DNA from: Acorus gramineus
Taxonomy: Eukaryota > Streptophyta > Magnoliopsida > Acorales > Acoraceae
NCBI GenBank assembly: GCA_030737835.1
Contig: CM060849.1
Span: 19,948,074 to 20,012,073, forward strand
Reading direction: 5' to 3'
DNA: 64,000 nucleotides
Part shown: piece after piece, positions 25,001 through 35,510 of the stretch
Layout: every line of letters starts with the position of its first letter
How positions within the stretch are numbered: position 1 is the stretch's first letter
Notes under the pieces: generated by a model
What the model was told of the DNA's origin: nothing
The model's database searches: none
What the model saw: only the letters and a program-made list of their open reading frames with translations
Program-made: the position numbers and the translations under genes

Positions 25001-28000
25001 CCTGTGGCCCATGGGGAGTGTTGCCCCCAACCCCCGGGCCTCCGGGAATAAGCCGAACAACAGGCCTATCCAATAACTCCAATAGAATTCACCTCTGGAA
25101 AACAACATTCTAGAAAATCATCTTGCTCTGAATTCAACACACGGGGCTTGATCCGTGCGCTATGAGTATTTATGTCGAATATTAAAGGTTTCGGTAATTT
25201 ATAATTTATACCTGAAGAGTGCTTGTGAAATGAACTCATTCCCAGAATACATATGAGTCTCTGTGACAGTGATGTAGAAATTCTCAGATAACTTCAAAAT
25301 TATGGGTTCAATAGTTAGAGCATTCAAACTAACATGTAAGTATTAAGATTTGAATTTCACATGTGCTAGATGTGCAAATTACCATGTGGGCACCAAAGGC
25401 ATGCTCCATGTATGGCATGATGTGATATCACATTAGCCAGTTACAGAGCTAGGACCTTAAGAAAGAATAGCCTTAAAACATTGGCTAACTAAATGCAGAG
25501 ACCACAGAGTGGGCTCATTCTAAAGTACCCTAGCTTTGAAGGCAAGGTCTCCGAGACAATGCAACAATAAAAGATTTCTGTAGGTGACAAGGTTGTTCAT
25601 TTTATAGCTGTTGGATCTCATAGCATTTTGTACATGTTGGAAAATAAATTATAACTCCTGAAGGATATGTTTTAGAAACAATAAATGTAGAACCATCACT
25701 ATCTGCGTTGAAATTTCTAGAAACACGGTTAATTTCTCACTATCCTTGCTAACTCTTGCTGTTTCTCCCAATATATGAAAAATTACAATGGAAGCCATCA
25801 ATCTGCCACTTATTTAAATTTGTTTATTTCGTGATTTCAGATGATAATTCAGGTAACTTTAATGAGGAGATTTTATGTGGCATTTGCTCATCATCAAAAT
25901 ATATTTTTTTACATGTAGAAAATCACATTATCTGTTGCATTTGGATCTTACTTTTATAAATGTTACATATGATGTGGTTATTGATGAATAGAGAATATCA
26001 ATTATTCAATTTTCTATTCATTCGGAGGATGTGGTGATATAATTTATCATTCATTAATCTTTGTTCATTCAATTGGGATCTACATCATGCTTGTTTATGT
26101 TTATCTTCGTGTTGTTGAAATTCAGTCTTGGCTGTTGTGTTTTAACAGGTTCGAATGGTGACTGGAGACAATGTTCAGACAGCTAAAGCAATAGCTTTGG
26201 AGTGTGGCATACTGGATTCGGAAGCGTCAGCTACAGAGCCGACTCTTATTGAAGGAAGATCATTCCGTGCATTGTCTGAGAAGCAAAGAGAAGAAATTGC
26301 TGAAAAAATATCTGTATGAACATTCTGGTTTAACTCTTTCATATGCTTTTGAAATAACAGGGGGGTAAACTCTAGGGTTGTCAGGATTGGGACCCTTAAG
26401 GTATCTATACAATAGTGGAAAGAGAAGAATGGATAGTCCTGGGAGTTGCGTATTAGTTTCTTTGTGAGCACAAAATAAGCAAATTACACATATGGGGCCT
26501 GGGAACCATTCATATTATTAAAAATATGAAATTTCCCTGTAAAACAGGAAATCTTTGGTAAAAGACGTTTCTTCTTGCATTTATTTGTTTAGCACTTGTA
26601 CGCAACAACATGGTCATTTGATTTGACTTCTTGTTAACTCTCGATGTCATTCAGACCCAGGAATTGTTACTTAATGTTTTGTTGTTTGTATGTCTAATGT
26701 ACAGGTGATGGGAAGATCATCTCCAAATGACAAGCTTTTACTTGTGCAAGCACTGCGGAAAAGGGGTCATGTTGTAGCTGTTACTGGTGATGGCACTAAT
26801 GATGCTCCTGCGTTGCATGAGGTTAGATATTATACATTCATTTTATCTTTTGGTCATTTGTCCATATAGATCACTTCTGCATTCTGTAATTTTGGATTTT
26901 AGGCTGATATAGGTCTTGCAATGGGAATTCAAGGAACCGAGGTTGCAAAAGAAAGTTCAGATATCATTATCCTTGATGATAATTTTTCCTCTGTCGTAAA
27001 GGTTTGATTTTTTTTTTATATATTTATTTGTAAAGTTAGTTTTTATGTTGTAAAGAAATGAAGATGATGCTGATTGAAATATTCTATTCATTCTGTATAG
27101 GTTGTTCGCTGGGGGCGTTCAGTATATGCCAACATTCAGAAGTTTATTCAGTTTCAACTTACGGTTAATGTTGCAGCTCTTGTGATAAATGTTGTTGCCG
27201 CAATATCTTCGGGCAATGTTCCATTAAATGCTGTACAGGTTAGGAAATATTCGATTGTTTCCCCTGCACTGGAATTGAAGTCGTTTATCTATGTCATGCT
27301 GATACAGATCTTTCTCAATTCAATTGCTAAATTTATCTGTGTATTCTGTATCAATCAGACTGTTGTAGAATTATTCTATTATGAGTGCAGATTCTGTTGG
27401 AGATTCCCTTTGTGCTGATCAGTGAATTGGTTAAAAATAGAATTTGTCCTCCGAGAATAATTATTTTGTTTTCTTCACTTATTTTGATGTCTTTGTAATC
27501 TGTCCAGCTTCTTTGGGTCAATCTCATCATGGATACTCTTGGAGCACTTGCCCTGGCAACAGAACCACCGACTGATCACCTTATGGACAGGCCTCCTGTT
27601 GGTCGAAGGTTAGAAATTCAATTTGCATTTCAGATTAGCCTAGTTACTTCGGCTGGTGGTCAGTATTCTGTGTTGGAGCTGATATGGTGATATTTAATGA
27701 TTTGTCTCTCCTTATTTTTCTTGCTGTCTCCAGAGAGCCTCTTGTTACAAATATCATGTGGAGGAACTTGATTGTACAGGTGGGCATGCTTCATCAATTT
27801 TACTACATCGTGTGGCCTCATCTTTCTGTTCTAATCCTAAAAATTTTGTGATTGCAGGCTGCGTACCAAGTGACAGTTCTCCTGATACTCAATTTTGGGG
27901 GCCGGAGCATTCTTCATTTAAAGCATGAGAGTCACGCTCACGCTGATAAAGTGAAGAACTCTTTTATATTCAATACATTTGTCCTGTGCCAAGTAAGTCT

Positions 28001-28813
28001 AACCATTGACTAGTTCATAACTGTCATCTTTTTTTGTTTGGATTTATGTTGGAAGGTAATAATATCTCAAAATATTAGGGAGATTCCACTGTATAATTTT
28101 CTTATTGTTTGGAATTATTGCCATCTGTTGATACATAGGTTTTCAATGAATTCAACGCCCGAAAACCAGATGAATTCAATGTGTTTCGTGGTGTGACCAA
28201 GAACCGTCTCTTCATTGGAATAATTGGATTGACTATCTTGCTTCAGGTGAAGTTAGTTTTCACCCTGCCTTTTCTTTCTAGCTTGTTGAATTCCTTGCAT
28301 GAAATCAGAAGGTAATTTTATAATGCAGGTCTTGATCATTGAGTTTCTTGGGAAGTTTGCATCAACTGTCAAGCTAAATTGGAAGCTGTGGCTGGTATCA
28401 ATTGCTATTGCAATTTTAAGGTAGAAAGTCTTATGTTTATTTCGTTTCGTTATATACTCAGAGCCAAAGTACACTTAAGAGAGATATCTTTGGCAAATTT
28501 TTTCATTTATTCGGCCATCTAACCAAATCCGTCATATGCTTTTCCACTTCCTAGTTGGCCATTGGCTTTGCTCGGCAAACTATTACCAGTGCCCGAAACT
28601 CCCTATGGCGATCTAATTAAGAAGCGAAGACCCAGGTCAAGATCTAAGTCAAGATCTTGGCAGAGTAAGTCCACCAGTACCCCCGTTCCTTCCCCAAATG
28701 CTAAGCCTTTCTCATATAAACTATCCATATGTTCAATCTCAAAATTTGCTGATATATATCATTTTTTTTAAAAAATTTCAGGAGAATCAAGTGAGAAGCA
28801 CGACGCTAACTGA
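16055..28813 (+). CDS. Autoinhibited plasma-membrane-type Ca2+-ATPase (P-type IIB, ACA8/9/10 group), 34 coding exons
   Basis: Pumps Ca2+ out of the cytosol using ATP; calmodulin relieves inhibition by its N-terminus. The spliced product is 1094 residues, close to ACA8/ACA10 (about 1070). Visible features: [19 protein letters not shown] (from about residue 54), the calmodulin-binding and autoinhibitory segment; TGES 319-322; PEGLP 449-453 in TM4; DKTGTLT with the phosphorylated Asp at 492 (21384-21386); KGAAE for nucleotide binding; TGDGTNDAP 796-804; NLIMD in TM6. Ten membrane segments fit. Exons: 16055-16225, 16765-16881, 16995-17040, 17339-17451, 17545-17676, 17802-17891, 18622-18691, 19355-19425, 19522-19605, 19696-19773, 19851-19922, 20516-20599, 20694-20776, 20844-20952, 21036-21091, 21202-21244, 21330-21413, 21558-21695, 22837-22902, 22984-23082, 23746-23853, 23929-24096, 24245-24304, 26149-26313, 26705-26821, 26903-27001, 27101-27238, 27508-27608, 27734-27779, 27858-27992, 28139-28246, 28329-28420, 28555-28664, 28782-28813. 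All joins keep frame; no internal stop. Which of ACA8, 9 or 10 it matches is undecided. Confidence 0.95.
17452..17544 (+). other. GC-AG intron (ATPase intron 4)
   Basis: The conserved junction YGG|VKGL requires a donor at GG|GCAAGT. No GT donor nearby keeps the frame. GCAAGT is the usual context of a GC donor, and the acceptor is TCAG at 17541-17544. Confidence 0.85.
20600..20693 (+). other. GC-AG intron (ATPase intron 12)
   Basis: The conserved junction [13 protein letters not shown] needs the donor CTGCAG|GCATGT. The nearest GT, four bases on, would break the reading frame. The acceptor is GTAAAG at the intron end, after a T run. Confidence 0.82.
21245..21329 (+). other. GC-AG intron (ATPase intron 16) with an alternative in-frame GT donor
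   Basis: The family sequence [15 protein letters not shown] fits the donor GCTCTG|GCAAGA at 21245. A GT donor 39 bases downstream (21284, AGT|GTAGGC) would instead add 13 codons without changing frame. The acceptor is GTCACAG ending at 21329. Confidence 0.8.
21950..22480 (+). mobile_element. LINE 3'-region remnant inside ATPase intron 18
   Basis: One frame near 22140-22230 reads [20 protein letters not shown]. This resembles the W-x-x-RN-x-x-x-F segment that follows the zinc-binding reverse-transcriptase-associated domain of plant L1-type LINEs. The rest is decayed with several stops. Boundaries are approximate, and no tail or target duplication was identified. Confidence 0.4.
24753..25142 (-). 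mobile_element. Probable solo LTR (Copia-like) in ATPase intron 23
   Basis: Read on the minus strand, the block begins near TGTTGAATTCAGAG and contains a GC-rich stretch (about 24905-25060) quite unlike the host intron. A TATA-like CTATATAAGGG (about 24834-24844) follows, and the block ends near GTCTAGCAACA. TG...CA ends, a TATA box and the absence of any coding interior fit a solo LTR. No clean 5-bp target duplication was found, so the ends are approximate. It accounts for about a fifth of this unusually long 1.84-kb intron. Confidence 0.5.
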
Positions 28814-30072
28814 GTAACAAATCATAAGAGACTTGTATCATATGTGGATTGGGATATCTAGCGTTCATGGAGGATTTACTTTTGTGTTTTGTGGGTGGTT
28901 TGTCTCATCCTGTTTTGTGTGTTCCTCATTGCCTCCACTTGTGACAGCTTGGGTGTGACAGCATGGGTTTTGTTTGAATTTTCTTTGATTTAACACAGAA
29001 GGTTTATGCTTACGACGTTTCTCTTCTATGAGGAACACGTTATATAATATACTTTTCACTGTGCAGACTGAACTACTACTCTATTCTGCTGCTGGAACAG
29101 TAGTTCCAGTTTTCAAAGAAATACTATGTAGAGATATGTGATTCACATTCATACAATGGGTTCTTTAGCTGCATCTCCCGGGCATGTGATCATATCTGTT
29201 GGACTGTGTATAGTAAATGATTGACGAATTGAATCAACCGGTTTTACAGTTGCTTTGTTCCTTGGCTTTTCAGATTGGCTTAGTAGTAGAATTGTTGTTT
29301 ATATTGTGTTGCATTACTATAAAAGCAAATTTTTGAGATCCAACTGAATCGTATTATTATGAAACAATAGCTGCAACAAAGTCACTCCAATTCATCTTAT
29401 TTGGTGGGGGTGCTAGCGGTCCGGTTGGCATCCCGTTTACATGTGACCATCGTCACTCTTTGGTGTTTGCTTGCTTTATATTTTCAAGTCAATCTATTAT
29501 CTCTCACCACCTATTCAAAGTTGTAACCACTCGTTTAGTGATAGAAGTGATTTTAACAATTTCTATCTTGTTTTAAAAAATAAATAACTGCAACAAAGAA
29601 TCTCTTTAAGTTTTGTGGCTCTTATTTCTATGGTTGCCTTCTTGTTTAATAACTAGAGAAAAAATTAGGTACCTCTTGATAAAAATCTAAGAAAACGATT
29701 CATGTGACAAGTGTTCTTACTGTTGGTGATGGACATTGAACAATGCAGCCTCTGCTGTTTGGATCAGTTCTGTCTGTTGAGTTTTGTAGATGGTGAGCTG
29801 TGCCTGGGTCCTGTAGAGCTCGCACTCCATCTTACAATATGTTCCATCTTGAAGTCATTTAGGTGTGTTTGGTTCGGCTTAATATTGCAATTCAAAATAA
29901 GTAAATAAAACTTTTTTGGGATTTTTATTTTTAAGTCCTCAGAAAGCATCATATTTAGTGATCGATCCCTCCCTTCTTCATATTTAGGTTTTAGTCTTCA
30001 AATTTAAATGATAGTTTCTTTTTAGTCCTTGAGAGTGACCTATCTATAAATTATTTAATTTACTTTTTAGTC
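28814..30072 (+). other. 3' UTR of the ATPase gene and following spacer
   Basis: The TGA ends at 28813. The next few hundred bases (to perhaps 29150) are the likely 3' UTR, T-rich with GTTTTGTGTG-type elements. No clear polyadenylation signal position can be fixed. The remaining sequence to 30072 has no recognisable gene. Confidence 0.4.
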
Positions 30073-30080
30073 TCTGTGAG

Positions 30081-30425
30081 TAGGGGTGGTAAACCGGCTC
30101 GTTTGTTAAACAAGCCAAGCTGAAGCTCGAATCAAGGCTCGGCTCGGGCTCGTTTAGCTAAAAAAAATCTTGTTTAGCATTTAAAAAGTCACATTTCATA
30201 AATCACAACACCTTATACATGTGAAAGTAACATAAGTTCGGGCTCGGGCTCGGCTCGTTAACCTTTTTTCAGTTAAGTAAACGAGCTCGTCTCGGCTCGG
30301 GCTCGGCTCGTTTACAAACCGAGCTTTAAAAATTGTTCAAGCTCGGCTCGTTTGTCTAATCGAACGAGCCTGAGCGAGCTTTAACCGAGCCGAGCCCGAG
30401 CTGCTCGGCTCGTTTACCAGCCCTA
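30081..30425. mobile_element. hAT-type MITE, 345 bp, with internal GCTCGGCTCG repeats
   Basis: The left end TAGGGGTGGTAAAC and the right end (other strand) TAGGGCTGGTAAAC form the terminal inverted repeats. They are flanked by 8-bp duplications TCTGTGAG (30073-30080) and CCTGTGAG (30426-30433), one mismatch. The 8-bp size points to hAT. The interior is built from repeats of GGCTCGGGCTCG in both orientations and has no ORF. It lies about 300 bp upstream of the promoter-like site at 30712. Confidence 0.85.
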
Positions 30426-30711
30426 CCTGTGAGGGACCTATTCATGAATTATCATTTAAATCGGAGGACTAAAATCGAAGAAGAGAGGAATCAATCACTA
30501 AATGTGATGGTTTGTGGGGACTTAAAAATAAAAATCCCAAGTTTTTAATTAACGGACAAAAAGAAGAAAAAAAAACATTACTTGGTCTCCAAGAAATCGC
30601 TCTCATTTAACAGACTGGCTAATTATGATGGACGGTCCCGATTTACTCACACGAAAATCTTAGAATATCCATCACAACGGCTCTATTTTATTTTGCTGTT
30701 CCAATCAAATC

Positions 30712-30724
30712 TATATAAACCCTA
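30712..30724 (+). promoter_or_regulatory. TATA box overlapping a telo-box
   Basis: TATATAAA (30712-30719) overlaps AAACCCTA (30717-30724), the plant telo-box often found in promoters of ribosomal-protein and snoRNA genes. A CT-rich leader-like stretch follows from about 30750. A nine-codon reading frame (ATG at 30792 to TGA) lies in the putative leader. No protein gene is recognised downstream, so this may drive a non-coding transcript running into the tandem array. That link is inference. Confidence 0.45.
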
Positions 30725-30998
30725 GATACAAGAATTAGTTTCCATTGTTAAGTCTCTCTCACATCTCATACGAGTCCGCCGTTCGCGGCCGATGTCGTCG
30801 TCGATGCGTCTTTTCTGACAGCTCTCTCTCTGCTGGTCCTTTTCGAGGTCTTCCTCCTCCGATGAGTGCTCTTTGTTTTTCTGATTTAATCTGTTTTTGC
30901 AGTTGTTGAATTCCTGTGTTTTTTTTTTTTCTTGTGGGAATTGAAGGGCTTCGTTGGATGGAGAGATTGAGGTCGGTAATGATCACAATGAGAATTTT

Positions 30999-31260
30999 GA
31001 GGTTTGATTTGCTGATTTTTTTAATTTGATTTTGGGATTTCAGATCTAGGTCTACTTCGGGTTGATTCTACTGCTATTTGTTCCTTATTTGAATCCTGTT
31101 TTTTAGGTTCGATTTCCTGATTTTTTAATTTAATTTTGGGATTTCAGACCTGTATTTCATTTGGATCTTGTTATTTGGTTGGTTTTTTCTTCTTCTGATG
31201 GGTTAGTTCTTCTGCGATTTGTTCCTCACTTAGGTCTTGTTTTTAGGTTAGATTTCTTCC
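30999..31260 (+). repeat. Degenerate tandem repeat, about 107 bp, 2-3 copies
   Basis: Blocks starting GAGGTTTGATTTGCTGATTT (about 31000) and TAGGTTCGATTTCCTGATTT (about 31106) share TTTTGGGATTTCAGA and TGTTCCTNACTT further on. A third partial copy starts near 31245. The setting looks like an intron after a leader exon. Confidence 0.6.
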
Positions 31261-31959
31261 TTGACCTATTGAAGCATTTTTAAGTTTTTATCATATGAGA
31301 CGCAAGTTGATGATGACACCTTGTAATAATTATTGACAGGCTCAGTAATATGACAACAACCAACTCCAATTAAGCATATTTCCTGAGATGTATTGTATAG
31401 TCGATAGAACAATCAGCCAGAAGCATTAGAGTTATGACTTATATGTATATTGCATGCATTAGAGTAAGAATATACATTTTGTATGTTGGGTTAAAAACTC
31501 AAGTAATTATTGAAGGAAGTCATATTGTGCACGTTATAAGTAGAAAAAGAGCATTTTGTGTTCTGACTTGCTAATTTACTTAGATTGATGATATCTCTGT
31601 TCTTTGAGATTTTACGATGAAGTTCATAAAGTGTAACAACTGGTGAATGGATTGGATATTGGTATATGGTTTGAATTGAAAGAGAGATTCCTTGTTAATG
31701 ATTTTCAAATCCACTTGATAATGTTACTTCTCATTGAAATCTCCAATTGACCATTAAATTGCAGAAGATATTGAGAAATCAAGTTTATTACAGAGCTAGA
31801 CCAACAGAAAATTCAATATCAAATGTTGTATTTACCAAAAGATCTATAATTTACCTGGAGAGAAAACTATGGATTTGACATATACTTTAAAATTTTAATA
31901 CAAGCATGCATTATATTTTATTTTCTTTTTCATTTCTCATTATAAATAGCATTGATTTG

Positions 31960-34900
31960 TAGGGCATCTTTTAAGTTTTTGGCTTGAATCCCGAATGTGG
32001 TGACGTAGTAGGGTAGGAAAAGTTGGTGGATACCCGATTATGGCCATCGACTTTTCTCCTCGATTGCGTCATTGAGGGTGATGGCTGTATATCGTGTTTA
32101 TGTATTGTAATCCTAATGATTTAAACTTCTTTTTTTTGTAGTTTAGCGCACTTGATTTTTAAATTATGTCATTTTCTTTTTCATTTCTCATTATAAATAG
32201 CATTGATTTTTAAGGCATCTTTTAAGTTTTTGGCTTGAATCCCGAATGTGGCGACGTAGGGTAGGAAAAGTTGGTGGAAACTAGACTATTGCCATTGACT
32301 TTCCTCCTCGATTGCATCATTGAGGGCGATGGCCATAGATTGTGTTATTTACTGCAGTCCTAGTGATTTAAACTTTTTTTTTGCAGCTTAACACTTTTGA
32401 TTTTTAAATTATGTCATTTTCATTTCCATTTCTCATTATAAATTACATTAATTTCAAAGGCATCTTTTAAGTTTTTGGCTTGAATACTGAATGTGGCGGC
32501 GTAGGGTAGGAAAAGTTGGTGGAAACCAGACCATGGCCATCGACTTTTCTCTTTGATTGCGTTGTTGAAGGTGATGGCCGTAGATCGTGTTTGTCTATTG
32601 TAGTCTTAGTGATTTAAACTTTTTTTTTTTTTGGAGTTTAAAACTTTTGATTTTTAAATTATGTTATTTTCTTTTTCATTCTCATTATAAATAACATTAA
32701 ATTTCAAAGGCATCTTTTAAGTTTTTGGCTTGAATCCTGAGTGTGGCGGCGTAGGGTAGGAAAAGTTGGTGGAAACTAGACCATGGCCATTGACTTTCCT
32801 CCTTGATTGCGTCGTTGAAGGTGATGGCCATAGATTGTGTTTGTTAACTGCAGTCCTAGCGAATTAAACTTTTTTTGTTTTTTTTTTATAGTTTAACACT
32901 TTTGATTTTTAAATTGTCATTTTCTTTTCCATTTCTCTTTATAAATAACATTAAATTTCGAAGGCGTCTTTTAAGTTTTTGGCTTGAATCCTGAATGTGG
33001 CGGCGTAGGGTAGGAAATGTTGGTGGAAACCAGACCATGGCCATCGACTTTTCTCCTTGATTGCGTCGTTGAAGGTGATGGCCGTAGATCGTGTTTGTTT
33101 ACTGCAGTCCTAGTGATTTAAATTTTTTTTTTTTTTTTGGAGTTTAACACTTTTGATTTTTAAATTATGTTATTTTCTTTTTCATTCCTCATTATAAATA
33201 ACATTAAATTTCTAAGGCATCTTTTAAGTTTTTGGCTTGAATCCTGAATTTGGCGGCGTAGGGTTGGAAAAGTTGGTGGAAACCAGACCATGGCCATTGA
33301 CTTTCCTCCTTGATTGCGTCGTTGAAGGTGATGGCCATAGATTGTGTTTGTTAACGGCAGTCCTATCGAATTAAACTTTTTTTTTTTTTTTTTTATAGTT
33401 TAACACTTTTGATTTTTAAATAATGTCATTTTCTTTTCCATTTGTCATTATAAATAACATTAATTTCTAAAGCATCTTTTAAGTTTTTGGCTTGAATCCT
33501 GAATGTGGCGGCGTAGGGTAGGAAAAGTTGGTGGAAACCAGACCATGGCCATCGACTTTTCTCCTTGATTGCGTCGTTGAAGGTGATGGCCGTAGATCGT
33601 GTTTGTTTACTGCAGTCCTAGTGATTTAAATTTTTTTTTTTTTTTGGAGTTTAACACTTTTGATTTTTAAATTATGTTATTTTCTTTTTCATTCCTCATT
33701 ATAAATAACTTTAAATTTTAAGGCATCTTTTAAGTTTTTGGCTTGAATCCTGAATTTGGCGGCGTAGGGTTGGAAAAGTTGGTGGAAACCAGACCATGGC
33801 CATTGACTTTCCTCCTTGATTGCGTCGTTGAAGGTGATGGCCATAGATTGTGTTTGTTAACTGCAGTCCTAGCGAATTAAACTTTTTTTTTTTTTTTTTT
33901 ATAGTTTTAACACTTTTGATTTTTAAATTATGTCATTTTCTTTTCCATTTCTCTTTATAAATAACATTAATTTCTAAGGCATCTTTTAAGTTTTTGGCTT
34001 GAATCCTGAATGTGGCGGCGTAGGGTAGGAAAAGTTGGTGGAAACCAGACCATGGCCATCGACTTTTCTCCTTGATTGCGTCGTTGAAGGTGATGGCCGT
34101 AGATCGTGTTTGTTTACTGCAGTCCTAGTGATTTAAATTTTTTTTTTTTTTTTGGAGTTTAACACTTTTGATTTTTAAATTATGTTATTTTCTTTTTCAT
34201 TCCTCATTATAAATAACATTAAATTTCTAAGGCATCTTTTAAGTTTTTGGCTTGAATCCTGAATTTGGCGGCGTAGGGTAGGAAAAGTTGGTGGAAACCA
34301 GACCATGGCCATTGACTTTCCTCCTTGATTGCGTCGTTGAAGGTGATGGCCATAGATTGTGTTTGTTAACTGCAGTCCTAGCGAATTAAACTTTTTTTTT
34401 TTTTTATAGTTTTAAGACTTTTGATTTTTAAATAAATTATGTCATTTTCTTTTCATTCTCATTATAAATAACATTAAATTTCTAAGGCGTCTTTTAAGTT
34501 TTTGGCTTGAATCCTGAATGTGGCGGCGTAGGGTAGGAAAAGTTGGTGGAAACCAGACCATGGCCATTGACTTTCCTCCTTGATTGCGTCGTTGAAGGTG
34601 ATGGCCGTAGATCGTGTTTGTTTACTGCAGTCCTAGTGATTTAAATTTTTTTTTTTTTTTTTATAGTTTTAACACTTTTGATTTTTAAATAATGTCATTT
34701 TCTTTTCATTTCTCATTATAAATAACATTAATTTCTAAGGCATCTTTTAAGTGTTTGGCTTGAATCCTGAATGTGGCGGCGTAGGGTAGGAAAAGTTGGT
34801 GGAAACCAGACCATGGCTATCGACTTTTCTCCTTGATTGCGTCGTTGAAGGTGATGGCCGTAGATCGTGTTTGTCTACTGCAGTCCTAGTGATTTAAACT

Positions 34901-35510
34901 TTTTTTTTTTTTTTGGAGTTTAACACTTTTGATTTTTAAATTATGTCATATTCTTTTTTATTTCTCATTATAAATACCATTAATTTCTAAGGCATCTTTT
35001 AAGTTTTTGGCTTGAATCCCGAATGTGGCGACGTAGGGTAGGAAAAGTTGATGGAACTGGCCATCGACTTTCCTCCTCAATTGCGTCGCTGAGGGTGATG
35101 GCCGTATATTGTTGGGTTGTACTCAAGTCCTAGTGATTTAAACCTTTTTTTTAGAGCACTCTTGGTTTTTTAATAACATCATTTTCTTCTAATTTTTTCA
35201 TTATAAATAGCATTGATTTCTTTAAGTCATTCGCTTGAATCCCGAATGTGGCGCGTAGGGTAGGAAAAATTGGTGGAAACCAAATTGTTACTGTCGACTT
35301 TCCTCCTCAATTGTGTCGCTGAGGGTGATGGCCGTAGATTGTGTTTGTGTACTCCAATCCTAGTGATTTAAACCTTTTTTTTTGCTATTTAACATTTTTT
35401 ATTTTATTTTTAAATTACATCATTTTCTTTTAATTTTCTCATTATAATAGCATTGATTTCTAAAACACCTTTTTAAGTCATTTGCTTGAATCCTGAATGT
35501 GGCGGCGTAG
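31960..35510 (+). repeat. Tandem array of about 14 units of roughly 250 bp, alternating A and B subtypes
   Basis: Each unit contains GGCATCTTTTAAGTTTTTGG, then CTTGAATCCTGAATGTGGC, TAGGGTAGGAAAAGTTGGTGG, GACCATGGCCAT, GGTGATGGCC, CTGCAGTCCTAG and a T run of about 9-18. Type A has CCATCGACTTTTC, GCCGTAGATCGTG and TTTGGAG after the T run. Type B has CCATTGACTTTCC, GCCATAGATTGTG and TTTATAG. The units near 32459, 32962, 33470 and 33977 are A; those near 32708, 33217, 33720 and 34230 are B. The real repeat is therefore a dimer of about 505 bp. The unit near 34486 is a B-front/A-back hybrid and the next (34738) is A. Edge units are more diverged than central ones, as expected when unequal exchange homogenises the middle. 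No ORF spans units. I do not recognise the family. Confidence 0.92.

Noticed and set aside
24837-25108. Two overlapping minus-strand ORFs of 81 codons in the GC-rich block of intron 23
   Set aside because: They come from the GC-rich interior of the probable solo LTR and show no domain or codon preference.
25285-25450. tRNA-derived SINE
   Set aside because: GTTAGAGCAT and GATTTGAATTTCAC resemble degenerate A and B boxes, but the spacing and consensus are poor and no tail or target duplication was found.
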